From CAVZBW01 sp963778465 (GTDB lineage: Bacteria > Actinomycetota > Acidimicrobiia > Acidimicrobiales > RAAP-2): a DNA stretch of 64,000 nt. Made by a program: the position numbers and the translations under genes. The stretch covers positions 2,790,001-2,854,000 of the forward strand of contig CAVZUK010000003.1 of assembly GCA_963778465.1 (NCBI GenBank), written 5' to 3'. Positions within the stretch are counted from its first letter, which is position 1. Every line of letters begins with the position of its first letter. This document shows positions 9,454 through 18,746 of the stretch, piece by piece. The notes under the pieces were generated by a model that worked only from the letters and a program-made list of their open reading frames with translations, searched no databases and was not told the origin of the DNA.

Positions 9454-10227
9454 TCAACGCTCGTCGAACACCGGCGTCAACCCGCGGGCCGCCCCTCCCT
9501 CCAGTCGTGGGATGTCTCCCACGATGGTTTGCTCCGACGCGTCTCGCCGGTAGTTGAGGAAGGCGAACCCTTCGGGCCCGCTACGGAACGCGTACCGGCG
9601 ATCGCCCTCGATGCAGACGGCGTCACCGGGTCGGAGTTGGCGGCTTCCGAAACGGATCCTCCCGCTCATCAGATAAAGGATCTCGTCGACGGAATGGCTG
9701 TGGGGAGACGAGACATACTCGGAGTCACGACCGGTGACGAACAAGGTGATTCTGCAGGTCTGGCAGGTGGAGTCGGCAAACATGCGCGTGTCGCGACCTG
9801 GTCCAACGGCGGCGAACATGCCCCTAGGACCGATGACGTGGACGCCGTGGGGCAAGGGGGCCGGGGCTCCGTGGTGGCCGCCGCTCGGTGGGGCCGTCTC
9901 GTGGGGACCGAAATGGAGAAGACGGGCGCCCCGAGGAACCTCGACCGTTGCCCGTGCGCCGGACTCCATCACGACGACCCCGCCGGAAGGGCATCTCCGT
10001 CCGCTGACGTCCAACTCACCCGAGACGACATAGAGCGCTTCGTCCCCGTGCGGCCGCCCCCACTCGAGGACTGCACCAGGGGCAAGCTCGGCTCTCACGA
10101 CCCATAGCGGGAATCCGTCGAACGAAACCATCGAACAGCGGACGCCCCCACGCACGAGGCAGTGGGGAGCCTCGTAACCGTCGACCTCCTCGGCGTCACG
10201 AGCGAGTGAGAACCCGATCCCCTTCAC
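9454..10227 (-). CDS. Bicupin domain protein
   Basis: The product is 257 aa. The GTG at 10227 has AAGGAGG 4-5 bases upstream. Two cupin barrels are visible. The first has LAPGAVLEWGRPHGDEALYV and SGELDVSGRRCPSGGVVVM. The second has SPHSHSVDEILYLMSGRIRF and LRPGDAVCIEGDRRYAF. The second barrel keeps a near-canonical metal motif (H.H......E), and the first is weaker. It converges on the Rieske gene with a 28-bp gap. Bicupins near oxygenases are often dioxygenases or sugar/aromatic binding proteins, but no substrate can be assigned. Confidence 0.75.
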   Translation of the reverse strand: MKGIGFSLARDAEEVDGYEAPHCLVRGGVRCSMVSFDGFPLWVVRAELAPGAVLEWGRPHGDEALYVVSGELDVSGRRCPSGGVVVMESGARATVEVPRGARLLHFGPHETAPPSGGHHGAPAPLPHGVHVIGPRGMFAAVGPGRDTRMFADSTCQTCRITLFVTGRDSEYVSSPHSHSVDEILYLMSGRIRFGSRQLRPGDAVCIEGDRRYAFRSGPEGFAFLNYRRDASEQTIVGDIPRLEGGAARGLTPVFDER

Positions 10228-10432
10228 GCGCCCTCCTTGCTCGAGCACGACGATGATCTGCACGTTGGCAAGCCGCCGGTGTTGCCGTTTCGGTTTGCGA
10301 CAGCATGAGAGTTGGCAGCGCCAACCACTGCCCGTGTCGTGGCATCCCTGCTGGCACGAAGCAACCGCCTCGCAGTCACCACATCACCGGGGCAGAAAGA
10401 GCAAGCCGTCTCATCTCCTGTCTCGAGGATGC

Positions 10433-10981
10433 CTAGCGCCTCGGCTCGTACCGCGTGGCCACCGCTCCCGACCCGAACTCCAGCCGGCTCACGAGCTGCA
10501 AATCGACATGCTTCGAGAGTCCCGCGAACAATGTCGGCCCGTGGCCCGCGAGCCTCGGATGCACCACGAGCTCGTACTCATCGATCAATCCCAGCTCCGT
10601 CAACGCCAACGGGAGCTTCACACCTCCCACGAACAGTCCCTTGCCCGGCTCCCGCTTGAGCTGCTGAACGGCCTCGCCCAGATCCCCACGCACGAGTTCC
10701 GCGTTCCAATCGACCTGCTCCAGGGTGCTCGACACGACATGCTTCTTGGCCGCGTTCATCGTCTGGGCGAACGGCTCCATCCAATCAGGCCTCGCTCCCG
10801 TCCCCGCCGCCGGCCGCCACGCGGATTCCATCATCTCGTACGTCACCCGGCCGAGGAGAAGAGCGTCGGCCTGGTTCAGATTCTCGGTCGCATGCCGATG
10901 CACGTCTTCGTCCGCCGAGATGGCACGATGATCACAGCACCCGTCCAGTGTGACGTTGATGGAGTACCGAAGGGGTCGCAC
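10433..10981 (-). CDS. Dihydrofolate reductase-like (RibD C-terminal) family protein
   Basis: The product is 182 aa from the GTG at 10981. It shows LRYSINVTLDGCCDH at the N-terminus, DALLLGRVTYEMMESAW, a helix of the AKKHVVSSTL type and GLFVGGVKLPLALTELGLID. This is the standard pattern of the DHFR/RibD_C family of NADPH-binding reductases (YyaP/YwjB-like). Most of these proteins have no known physiological substrate. No clear ribosome site was found, so the start is set by family length. The upstream frame stays open to 11203 but looks unlike protein. Confidence 0.78.
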   Translation of the reverse strand: MRPLRYSINVTLDGCCDHRAISADEDVHRHATENLNQADALLLGRVTYEMMESAWRPAAGTGARPDWMEPFAQTMNAAKKHVVSSTLEQVDWNAELVRGDLGEAVQQLKREPGKGLFVGGVKLPLALTELGLIDEYELVVHPRLAGHGPTLFAGLSKHVDLQLVSRLEFGSGAVATRYEPRR

Positions 10982-11349
10982 GGTTTCAAGGGTACTGCCG
11001 ACGAGGTACAACAGCCATGTGTCGCCGAAAGAGTGACCTGTCACAGCGTGGATGTGATGGGGCGGCGGCCGGAACGACAGTCGCCCATCGGGGCACCCGC
11101 ATCGAGTGCGTCGGATCACACCCATCGTCAATGAAATATGCGACGAAGAAACGACTTGCCCCACATTCGGGGCCTGCCCGGTTGCTCCCTGTAATGACGT
11201 CACGAGTGGCGCGAACGTTCAACCATCATGTCTTGACGCTTGAGATCACCCATGCCAAGATCCGGGGCGCTGCGAATAGATAGAGAGTCCTCCATGGACG
11301 TCGACATCTGACGGTCGATGCAACATGGACGAGCGCGGAGGAGCGCCTG

Positions 11350-11793
11350 ATGAGTGGTTCGAGGAAATCTGCCTATGGCCTGCTGGCGCCAGTCGCCGCG
11401 GTAGGGCTCGCCGGTGCTGCTTTCGGCTTGGCCACCCCGGCTTCGGCGACGGGCGCTGGAGATGCCGGGGCGGCGGCGATATTGAGCATTCCCCACGATT
11501 TCTCCGGCACCATTGGTCAGAACCAGAAACTCACTCCGAGGCTCGATTGTGGAGCCCTGGGCCAGGGATATGTCGAAGGCACCGGGTCAAACCGCACCCA
11601 TCCCTTGGCTCAAATAAATGCGCCGGGCGTCAACACCGTTCTTGTCGCCCGGCACACCCAGCCGTATGTGATCTTTACTCGCATCGTGACGTCTGTCGCG
11701 ATACAGCTCACGAACATCGGGCCAGCACGCCCGTACAACATCACGCTCTATTGCACGCCCAACCGCGATCACGCGTGGCGTGTCTTCGGGTAG
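11350..11793 (+). CDS. Small secreted protein of unknown function
   Basis: The 147-aa product starts at an ATG just after GGAGGAG. A signal peptide (LLAPVAAVGLAGAAFGLATPASA) ends near residue 34. The mature part holds two Cys residues (LDCGALGQG and ITLYCTPN) that could form a disulfide and is rich in beta-strand residues. I do not recognise the family. A single folded domain of about 110 residues exported by Sec is the best description. Confidence 0.6.
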   Translation: MSGSRKSAYGLLAPVAAVGLAGAAFGLATPASATGAGDAGAAAILSIPHDFSGTIGQNQKLTPRLDCGALGQGYVEGTGSNRTHPLAQINAPGVNTVLVARHTQPYVIFTRIVTSVAIQLTNIGPARPYNITLYCTPNRDHAWRVFG

Positions 11794-12123
11794 ACAATGT
11801 CGTGGCGTTCGTAGCCATCCTGGCCTGCGGTCGGTTGGACTCTGTGCCCTCGTTGCCCCCTGTCGGCTCATCCCGTTGCAAGCGCAACGAGTCGGCGGAT
11901 GAAGACCCGGGTGTGCGGTGAGGGAGCGAAAGATCCTCTGCGAGTATGCATTCGCAGTTCAGCCATTTCTCGTACGGGTTTTCTCGCCTCACCCTGGGGA
12001 GAGGGAGGGCCCGATGAGGTTCGGCTCGCCGTAAGCCCTCGCGACGCGGTACTGGCGCCGTGGCCCGTGGCGCCCGAACGACCGGACCGATCCGTCTGCC
12101 CCACGGCACGACCTGTTCCGAGT
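11794..12123. other. Intergenic stretch, no gene recognised
   Basis: This is the convergent gap between two secreted-protein genes. Open frames here have no motifs or ribosome sites. A small stem (CGTTGC at 11874-11879 with GCAACG at 11884-11889) could contribute to termination, but it lacks a U-tract. Confidence 0.35.
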
Positions 12124-12942
12124 TCAAGCTGCAGGGACCGAAAGGGGCGGCGAGGCAGTGGCGTTTCGGCACTCGCCAGGAAGGACGACGTTCCCGGGTG
12201 CGGCTGAGAAATTCTGCATGGTGATCCACTCATCCAAATTCGGGTCATAAAGGTTCTGAAACCCGAAATGCAATACCTGCCAGAATTTGGTTGGATCGCT
12301 GCTGTCGACGGAGAAGTCAGCGATCAGGATGGGAATTCGAAGGGCCAGCCCCGGCTGAGTTGTTGCGCTCGAAGGCAGACCTGCGAACGGCGAAACCACG
12401 TTTGGAATCCCTCCCACGGGCGGCAACGCATTCACCGGCGGAACCAACCCCTTCTGCGAGTCCCAAACGATGCTGGCTCTGAACTGGTTCACTTGAGGCC
12501 CAGATCTCCCCCCGAGAACTGCCGTCCCAACAAAACGAGATGTCGCGAGCCAAGCGTTGTAGTTGGCCAGAGTATACTTCTGCACCTTGTCGCATACCCC
12601 AAGCAGGTTCGCCGGTAGGCCAGGCCACTTGTAAGTCAGCGTATACAAGAAGCCGTGATAGATGAGGTTCGTGAAGTAGATCTGATCGCTCATACTTCCA
12701 GCAGTCATCTGGCTGTAGCCATTACGTCCCTCCCAGGTGAAGGGGACGTTGACACCAAGATCGGAGACGATGTAGCGACCCTGCCAGTTGAAATTCGAGG
12801 GAAGCTGCGGGGGTGGCGGGGTTGACGGTGCGCTGGCTGATGCAACCGCGGTCGCGCCGGGCGCACCGACGACGATGCTCGGTCCGCCGGCAAGGGCCGC
12901 TAGCAAGAGAGCGCCGATCACGCCCAGGAACTTGAATTTCAC
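12124..12942 (-). CDS. Secreted protein of unknown function
   Basis: The 272-aa product starts at a GTG preceded by GGAGGAGGG. The signal peptide is KFKFLGVIGALLLAALAGG, followed by a Pro/Ser linker. The mature part is rich in aromatic residues (NFNWQGRYIVSDLGVNVPF, GFLYTLTYKWPGLPANLL, FWQVLHFGFQNLY) with two Cys. It looks like a single beta-rich extracellular domain. No family was recognised. It faces the 11350-11793 secreted protein, but the two show no visible similarity. Confidence 0.6.
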   Translation of the reverse strand: MKFKFLGVIGALLLAALAGGPSIVVGAPGATAVASASAPSTPPPPQLPSNFNWQGRYIVSDLGVNVPFTWEGRNGYSQMTAGSMSDQIYFTNLIYHGFLYTLTYKWPGLPANLLGVCDKVQKYTLANYNAWLATSRFVGTAVLGGRSGPQVNQFRASIVWDSQKGLVPPVNALPPVGGIPNVVSPFAGLPSSATTQPGLALRIPILIADFSVDSSDPTKFWQVLHFGFQNLYDPNLDEWITMQNFSAAPGNVVLPGECRNATASPPLSVPAA

Positions 12943-13079
12943 GAACCCTCCTCCGACCAAGCACCACACGCCAGGGAGAGCCCTGCGGAGGTCACGAGTT
13001 GCGATGGTACCCGAGGCGTGATCCCGAGTGCCTCTGGCGGGCCTGTACGTCTCGACGCCGGTTCGGCCAAAATGCCCTG

Positions 13080-13880
13080 ATGGATCTCGGATTGCGTGAT
13101 AGGGCCTACCTCGTGACCGGAGGCAGCCGCGGTCTTGGTTTCGCCGCTGCCCAGGCACTGGTCGGAGAGGGAGCAAACGTGCTCGTCGCGTCCCCTCATG
13201 AGGCCACGGCCTCGGCAGCAGCAGATCGCCTCTCGCAGAGCAGCACCGCAGCCAACACCCCTACCTGGATCGTTGCGGACAATGCGGATCCTGACCTGCC
13301 AAGTCGACTGATCGCAGCCGCGAAGGAGAGCTATGGCCGGGTAGATGGGGCACTCTTGAGCGTGGGAGGAACACCGACGGGGAGCGTCGCGAGCACCACA
13401 GACGATGCATGGCGTGCCGCCTTCGAAAGCGTCTTCCTCGGGGCCATCCGCTTAGGGCGCCTGCTTGCCGCAGAGCTGGGGACCGAGGGCACCAGTCATC
13501 CGACCGGGACGGGCGCATCTCTCGTATTCGTGTTGGCTGCGTCGGTACGCGCACCGCTGCCGAATCTCGCCATCTCCAATGGCCTCTTCCCCGGACTCGC
13601 GGGCATCGTAAAGACGCTGGCGGACGAGTATGGCCCCGCTGGCGTACGCATCAATGGACTGATGCCGGTCCGTATCGCCACTGATCGAGTCCGCGAGATC
13701 GACGCACTCGCTGGCGATCCCGAGGAGGTTCGTGCCAGGCAGTCGAAGAACATCCCGCTCTGCAGATACGGGGAACCGGAAGAGTTCGGCCGAGTCGCCG
13801 TTTTCTTGCTGTCTCCTGCCGCCTCCTACGTCACTGGGGCAATCATCCCGGTGGACGGAGGTGCCATCCGCTCGTTCTAA
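13080..13880 (+). CDS. SDR-family oxidoreductase, atypical catalytic site
   Basis: The product is 266 aa starting MDLGLRDRAYLVTGGSRGLG, the classical Rossmann nucleotide-binding motif. Further SDR features are IVADNADPD, VDGALLSVGG in place of NNAG, and the C-terminal SPAASYVTGAIIPVDGGA. At the catalytic position the usual YxxxK is replaced by LAISNGLFPGLAGIVKTLA. I know this SN..(R/F)PGL pattern from a FabG-like SDR subgroup that still looks folded and is often annotated as 3-oxoacyl-ACP reductase. Catalysis by the normal Ser-Tyr-Lys mechanism is therefore doubtful. It is divergent from the secreted-protein gene on the minus strand. Confidence 0.85.
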   Translation: MDLGLRDRAYLVTGGSRGLGFAAAQALVGEGANVLVASPHEATASAAADRLSQSSTAANTPTWIVADNADPDLPSRLIAAAKESYGRVDGALLSVGGTPTGSVASTTDDAWRAAFESVFLGAIRLGRLLAAELGTEGTSHPTGTGASLVFVLAASVRAPLPNLAISNGLFPGLAGIVKTLADEYGPAGVRINGLMPVRIATDRVREIDALAGDPEEVRARQSKNIPLCRYGEPEEFGRVAVFLLSPAASYVTGAIIPVDGGAIRSF

Positions 13881-14012
13881 AGCGCGGCATGGCCGGGACC
13901 GAGGGCATTCGCAGCCGAGTGGGATCGCTGTTTGCCGCCGTCCGGCGAGCACCGGATCCGGTCCGCAGAGTGCTCGACGAGATCGGCACAGTAGGCGCAG
14001 GGTGTGAGGGGA
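13877..14012 (-). pseudogene. Fragment of a small zinc-knuckle protein (TPCAYC family, copy 1)
   Basis: The minus strand reads PLTPCAYCADLVEHSADRIR and then CSPDGGKQRS up to a TAG at 13877-13879. It clearly matches the protein at 25388-25543 (ITPCAYCGELVEH, DRIRYSSDGDKQR). The two agree at DNA level over the CAYC..LVEH core and then diverge. No start codon is evident in frame, so this copy is treated as a fragment. It overlaps the end of the SDR gene by 4 bases. Confidence 0.5.
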
Positions 14013-14075
14013 TCTCTTCGTGGGGGTGGGCAATCCTCCCGCGTCCGCCGCCGAACAAATGGCCCGCCGGGCAGC

Positions 14076-14420
14076 GTGAGCGCCGAGCTGTACGTCGGAG
14101 GGGCTCACGGCTGGAGCGGAGAGGTCAAAGGAACAGTCAGGAAGACCCAGACACACTCCGCGTCGGCACAGGATTGGGAAGGCCATGTCAGCGGAAACGG
14201 ACTCAGGGTGCCCGTCTCAACCTTCTCTATGGACGCGACAAACGTATGCGACCCGGCAAGCGTCGTCTATGAGGTCAGCGCTCTTGGCGGGGTCGTGCAC
14301 GTCAGCATCAGTCGTGGTGCCGTTGGAAGGTTCACGATCATCTGCGGTGACTCCCCAAGGTTCTCGACGAAGTGTGACAACACCGGCCCGATGTTCCGAT
14401 TGGAAATCGCGCCGCGATAG
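14076..14420 (+). CDS. Hypothetical protein
   Basis: A GTG at 14076 would give 114 aa starting MSAELYVGGAHGWSGEVKGT. The product is beta-strand rich with three Cys (NVCDPAS, TIICGDS, STKCDNT). It lacks a good ribosome site and no family was recognised. The neighbouring gene at 14475 is on the same strand 54 bp away, so they may form a transcription unit. Confidence is modest because the frame is open further upstream without a clear start. Confidence 0.4.
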   Translation: MSAELYVGGAHGWSGEVKGTVRKTQTHSASAQDWEGHVSGNGLRVPVSTFSMDATNVCDPASVVYEVSALGGVVHVSISRGAVGRFTIICGDSPRFSTKCDNTGPMFRLEIAPR

Positions 14421-14474
14421 CTCGACGTCAACCCGACGGACACCTCTCTGCTGGATGCCAACCGGCTTCCAACG

Positions 14475-15056
14475 GTGAACGCCGCCTGGTCCGACGGGCG
14501 GCACGTGGTGCTGGTACGTTCGGAACCCGTGGCCACCATCGAGTACCGTGCTCACCCCGCGCGATCGTTGCCGCAGCACACTGTGCGCATCGCCGGCGGC
14601 GCAGTAGACCTGGGCGTCGAGTTCCGCCATCTCGACGAATCATCGGTGCTGGCCGAGTTCGGGCCGGGTGCAGAAGCCCGGTTCAACGGGGGTCAACGGC
14701 CCGCCGGCATGGGCGCGGTCCTGGACGAGCACGGGGTGTCGCTCCACGTGTGGAGGGTAGACACGGGCGACGAGGTTTTCCGGGCGGACTGCTTCGCAGA
14801 AGCGCCCCACGTCCACTTCCTGACCCCCGGGGACCCGCCCCGCAACGTGGTGATCGAGCACGATCCGGCAGACGGACCTCTGCTGGAGTGGACCATCTCG
14901 CAGCTCGCAGACGACCTGGGTGGCCTCCTGCGCCGAGCCGGGGCCGACGACGTCGCCGATGCGCTCGACGCTGGCCGCGTGGCTGAGGCGGTCCGGACCC
15001 TTGCCCAGGTGGCGCGCTATGTGGAGGCGGCGGGTCGCCCAGTTGTCGTCGCCTGA
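14475..15056 (+). CDS. Hypothetical protein
   Basis: The 193-aa product from GTG 14475 has strong protein character: EYRAHPARSLPQHTVRIAGG, VDLGVEFRHLDESSVLAEFG, GAVLDEHGVSLHVWRVD, and a C-terminal helical part (LADDLGGLLRRAGADDVADAL). The His-rich N-terminal part and Asp/His-rich middle suggest an enzyme or binding protein, but I do not know the family. Its last 40 bases overlap a small minus-strand ORF at 15017-15304. Confidence 0.6.
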   Translation: MNAAWSDGRHVVLVRSEPVATIEYRAHPARSLPQHTVRIAGGAVDLGVEFRHLDESSVLAEFGPGAEARFNGGQRPAGMGAVLDEHGVSLHVWRVDTGDEVFRADCFAEAPHVHFLTPGDPPRNVVIEHDPADGPLLEWTISQLADDLGGLLRRAGADDVADALDAGRVAEAVRTLAQVARYVEAAGRPVVVA

Positions 15057-15304
15057 GCGCCGCGGTTCTCGCCGGCGGCTCTAGCGTCCAGGGCCTGCCG
15101 CACACCTAATACGGACCATGACGGTCGATTAGCTCTAGCTCGTCGTCGAGTGCGCGGCGATGGGCCCCGGAGCGTGCCATTGACCGGGCCCATCCGGCTC
15201 CGTTCCAACTCGGGGTAGCGGACTAGTCGCCCGCAGTCGGGACAGCGACTTCTGTCCCTTCTCGCCCACTCCTCGCAGATGCGTCGCTCAACTCGCCATT
15301 GCAC
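15017..15304 (-). CDS. Small basic protein with a CPDC zinc knuckle
   Basis: The 95-aa reading frame from a GTG contains ICEEWARRDRSRCPDCGRLV followed by an Arg-rich tail. Its layout resembles the protein at 1144-1377. Only one CxxC pair is present. The last part overlaps the 14475-15056 gene on the other strand, so the true C-terminus may be shorter or the ORF may be a remnant. Function unknown. Confidence 0.35.
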   Translation of the reverse strand: MQWRVERRICEEWARRDRSRCPDCGRLVRYPELERSRMGPVNGTLRGPSPRTRRRARANRPSWSVLGVRQALDARAAGENRGAQATTTGRPAAST

Positions 15305-15806
15305 CCACGCTCGCCTCGGATGCAGCGGGATTCGCTCCGACGAGGCTGTCGACGTTGAGAGTCAGCTGCACTCGAGCTCGCCGGCATGCTCAGCGCAGGC
15401 GTCCACGGTGTAGGTCTTCTTGCTCTCGACCCTGAACCGACCGCGAGCTACAACGGGCTCGGGCAGTATCGGCGCACCGTGGCCGCGCCGCTGCCTTGGA
15501 CGTTGAGGGGGATCAGCGGCGCAGTCGCCGGAGAGTCGAGGAACACCCGGCGCAGTGAGCTGGGAGCGGGAGAACATCCACCACCGCCCAGGCGAACGAC
15601 CGGACCGGCGTGGCGGCGGTCCGTCTCGATCCCCGCGAGCTTGATTATGCCGCGCCATCCTGGGTAGGTCGAGTGTTGACGCATTCGGCCCTGGCGCTTC
15701 GAGACCGCAAGATAGTAAGTTAGAACTTGGGGAAACGTCCGGGGGGGCTGATGGCCCAGTTGACAACCACGACATTGGCCGATTCGTCGATGGGCGCGGT
15801 CCAGCG
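15305..15806. other. Intergenic stretch with a possible protein-tail remnant
   Basis: No intact gene is supported. On the minus strand about 15362-15440 reads RFRVESKKTYTVDACAEHAG and ends ELECS-stop. This resembles the tail of small CxxH-type actinobacterial proteins, but it has no convincing upstream part. The plus strand immediately before 15807 probably holds the promoter of the MFS gene. Confidence 0.3.
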
Positions 15807-17711
15807 GTGACGACAGCGGCGCAGCCGACGGGCTCGGTGTCGCAGCTCCAGGGCGGGCGCCCCCGGCAGGGGTTCTTGTCCTGGATCGTGCACCGCGAGC
15901 TGCCCACCTACCCGAAGCCGGCGGCGCGGTACTTCTACCTGGCGGTGGTGATCCTGGCGTCGGTCACCCTCTGGTACCAGTACTTCATCCCGCCCAGCGT
16001 GGGGCAGATCCTCATCGTGAAGTTCCACATGTCGTTCCGGTTCTTCATCTTGACGATCATTCTGTCCAACCTCGCCGGCATGGTCGCCGCCGTGGCCGGC
16101 CAGATCACCGACCGTATCGGGCGCTGCTGGGTGGTGATCGGCGGCCTCGGGATCGTGGCGCTCATCCAGCTGTTCGCCCTGCCCAACGTCGCCAACAAGG
16201 CCGAGTACACCGTTGCGATCGTCGCCGTCGGCCTGTTCGAAGGGATCATCCTGGTGGCGACCCCCGCGCTGGTGCGCGACTTCACTCCCCAGCTCGGGCG
16301 GGCCTCGGCGATGGGGTTCTGGACCTTGGGCCCCGTGGCGGGGCTGCTCGTGGCAACCGAGCTCGCCGCGCACACCCTGGGCGTTACCTCGGGGGACTGG
16401 CAGCGCATGTTCATCATCTCCGGCGTGGTGGGTCTCATCGTCTTCGGGGTCGCACTGCTGTTCCTGCGCGAGCTGTCGCCCCAGATCCGCAGCCAGGTCA
16501 TGACCACCGAGCGGGATCGGGTGCTCGTCGAGCTGAGAGCCAAGGGAATCGACGTCGCCTCGGCGCTGAAGAGGCCCTGGCGCCAGATGCTCCGCTTCGA
16601 CATCATCATCTCCGCCGTGGCCATCTCCGTGATGCTCGTCCTCTTCTACACGGCTGCGGGCACGTTCCCGAGTGCGTTCTTCCCGACCGTGTTCGTGAAG
16701 GCGACGAACTACTCGTCCCTTCCTCAGGCCAATGCCCTTGCGGCCTGGGTGTGGGCGACGGACTGCGTCGCCCTCGTACTCTTCGGCGTCCTGAGCGACC
16801 TGTTCAAGGTGCGAAAACCCTTCATGCTGGCCGGCGCGCTCGGCATGCTGGTGTTCATCCCCATCTTGATCTCACACGTTGGCCACGCGACGTCCAGCTA
16901 CTACACCCTCGTGTGGGTCGTGTCGGTGCTCTTCGCTTTCCAGGCGATGGCCTACTCGCCGTGGATGGCGAGCTTCACCGAGACCGCCGAGGCCCACAAC
17001 CCGGCGCTGATCGCCACGGCACTGTCCATCTGGGGTGGACTCGTTCGCCTGATCACAGCGATCACCCTCGTCTTCATCCCGTTCGTGATCGTCTCCGCAG
17101 GGCTCGCTGCCAACAACGCCTACCGTCCCATGGATGAGAGGAGCGTCGTTGCCATCAACGAGATCGTGGCGGGGAAGACGCCAAATGCCGCCGACGTGAC
17201 CTCGATGGGCCCGGCCACCCAGATCGCCAACATCACGCCGCCGGCAGCCACCATCCAGGCGACGTACCCGACCGAAGTCGCCATCGTCCAGTCCGATCCC
17301 ACCGCGTTCGCCGAGGCGACGAAGTACCCCGGGACCACCATCCTCACCGAGAACCCGAAGCTGTTCCTCCGAATTTCGCACGATGCGGCGAAGGTCGTGG
17401 GCCCTGCCCGTGCGACGTCCGAGCTCACGCAGATCCAGAAGATCTCCCCCCAACTACAGTTCCTGAACAGGTGGGAGCCGGAGCTCAAGCAGCTCCAGAT
17501 CGTGAGTGCGACGGCGCCGTCCGAATGGCAGCACTGGCTGTGGGTCTGCTTCGGGTGCACCGCCTTCTTCATCCCGGCGATCTTCGTGATGAGGGGCCGC
17601 TGGAGCCCGCGCCGGGCACGGCAGGACGAGCTCGAACACGAGCAGCTCGTCCAGGACGAGCTCAACAGGCTTCGCGAGGCTTCGGAGGAGTCGTCGGCCG
17701 CGGCGTCCTGA
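15807..17711 (+). CDS. MFS transporter with a long extracytoplasmic insert
   Basis: The product is 634 aa from GTG 15807. Transmembrane segments begin around residue 45 (YFYLAVVILASVTLWYQYFI). The loop motif GQITDRIGRCWVVIGG after the second helix is the MFS signature DxxGRxx, and the second-half repeat has GVLSDLFKVRKPFMLAG. A soluble segment of roughly 120 residues (RPMDERSVVAINEIVAGKTP to about residue 560) lies before the last helix (LWVCFGCTAFFIPAIFVMRG). Most MFS proteins lack this segment. The C-terminus is a charged Glu/Arg tail. It is probably a proton-coupled organic-acid or sugar transporter of the metabolite:H+ symporter type; the substrate is unknown. Confidence 0.88.
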   Translation: MTTAAQPTGSVSQLQGGRPRQGFLSWIVHRELPTYPKPAARYFYLAVVILASVTLWYQYFIPPSVGQILIVKFHMSFRFFILTIILSNLAGMVAAVAGQITDRIGRCWVVIGGLGIVALIQLFALPNVANKAEYTVAIVAVGLFEGIILVATPALVRDFTPQLGRASAMGFWTLGPVAGLLVATELAAHTLGVTSGDWQRMFIISGVVGLIVFGVALLFLRELSPQIRSQVMTTERDRVLVELRAKGIDVASALKRPWRQMLRFDIIISAVAISVMLVLFYTAAGTFPSAFFPTVFVKATNYSSLPQANALAAWVWATDCVALVLFGVLSDLFKVRKPFMLAGALGMLVFIPILISHVGHATSSYYTLVWVVSVLFAFQAMAYSPWMASFTETAEAHNPALIATALSIWGGLVRLITAITLVFIPFVIVSAGLAANNAYRPMDERSVVAINEIVAGKTPNAADVTSMGPATQIANITPPAATIQATYPTEVAIVQSDPTAFAEATKYPGTTILTENPKLFLRISHDAAKVVGPARATSELTQIQKISPQLQFLNRWEPELKQLQIVSATAPSEWQHWLWVCFGCTAFFIPAIFVMRGRWSPRRARQDELEHEQLVQDELNRLREASEESSAAAS

Positions 17712-17918
17712 GCACGAGCATCTGAAGCTCGCCGCCGAGGCGGCACTCGCTTCCCGGTCTTGGCTACCGCTGAACTTCAACAGCGGACAGGACGTCGTCC
17801 GATGACCTCCCGTGACGCATCGGTGGTCAACTCCATGAATTCGCAGATCCGACGGCGGCCGCGAAAGGACGCCGAGGAGCATGAGCGCGCGAAATCCGAG
17901 CCGCAGGAAATCGAGTCC

Positions 17919-18746
17919 TCACAGACCTGTCACGAGACGAGCCAGGCGGTCCTTCACGCAGGTCGGAACCAGGGATTCTCCAGCCAAGATGCCCTGGGTG
18001 TCCCGGCCGACAAGGTACCGAGCCCGCGGCGAACCCACGGAGAGGGCCCGGCCGACGACCTTGGCCACTGCTTCGGGCGGCGCCATCAGGGGCACGCACC
18101 GCGCGAGGAGGGTGAGAAGCCGGCGGTATTGCGTCTCGTACCTTGAGCCGGCTCGACTCGCCAGGTCCGTCTCCGCCTCTTCCCAGATATGAGTCCTCAC
18201 ACCACCCGGCTCAATCAGGACCACCTTGATGCCATCCCGGGCGACCTCGAGGCGCAAGGCGTCAGAAAGGGCTTCGAGCGCATGTTTCGATGCCTGGTAC
18301 CAGCCAGTGAACGGTGTCGTCGTCAATCCGTAAATCGAAGATACGTTCACGATTCGACCTTGACCGGCGGCGCGCATGTGCGGCAACGCGAGCCGGGAGA
18401 GCCGCAAGGGTGCCACCACCATTGTCTCGAGCTGCCGACGCGCGTCCTCGTCAGTGACATCCTCGATGGCGCCGACTCCGGAATAGCCGGCGTTGTTCAC
18501 TAGTGCCCAGGGGCGCAGCTGATCAACCACTTTCCGACAGCCTTCGGCGTCGGTGACATCGAGCGTCACGGTCTCAACGGTCACCCCGGCACTCGCGGCA
18601 GCCTCCACCACGCGTGCAGCCTTGGCCCGGGAGCGAACTGAGCCGACCGAGCGGAACCCGAGCTGGGCAAGACGCACAGCGGTCGCCAAGCCAACGCCCG
18701 AGTTCGCGCCCGTGATGAGCACCGTCCCTCCGTCACCGACCGTCAC
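17919..18746 (-). CDS. Short-chain dehydrogenase/reductase
   Basis: The product is 275 aa. GTG 18746 lies just after AAGGAGG. Motifs in order: TVLITGANSGVGLATA (cofactor), LDVTDAEG, ALVNNAGYSG, IVNVSSIYGL (catalytic Ser) and GWYQASKHALEALSDAL (YxxxK). All are canonical for a classical SDR. The later part (VVLIEPGGVRTHIWEEAE) is typical of retinol or steroid-type dehydrogenases. Substrate unknown. A second SDR gene lies upstream on the same strand with a 341-bp gap. Confidence 0.87.
   Translation of the reverse strand: MTVGDGGTVLITGANSGVGLATAVRLAQLGFRSVGSVRSRAKAARVVEAAASAGVTVETVTLDVTDAEGCRKVVDQLRPWALVNNAGYSGVGAIEDVTDEDARRQLETMVVAPLRLSRLALPHMRAAGQGRIVNVSSIYGLTTTPFTGWYQASKHALEALSDALRLEVARDGIKVVLIEPGGVRTHIWEEAETDLASRAGSRYETQYRRLLTLLARCVPLMAPPEAVAKVVGRALSVGSPRARYLVGRDTQGILAGESLVPTCVKDRLARLVTGL

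Noticed and set aside
17731..17744. GCCGCC-GA-GGCGGC as terminator after the MFS gene
   Set aside because: A two-base loop is sterically poor and no U-tract follows.
17760..18146. Plus-strand frame of 128 codons after the MFS gene
   Set aside because: Antisense to the end of a well-supported SDR gene and rich in Arg/Glu without motifs.
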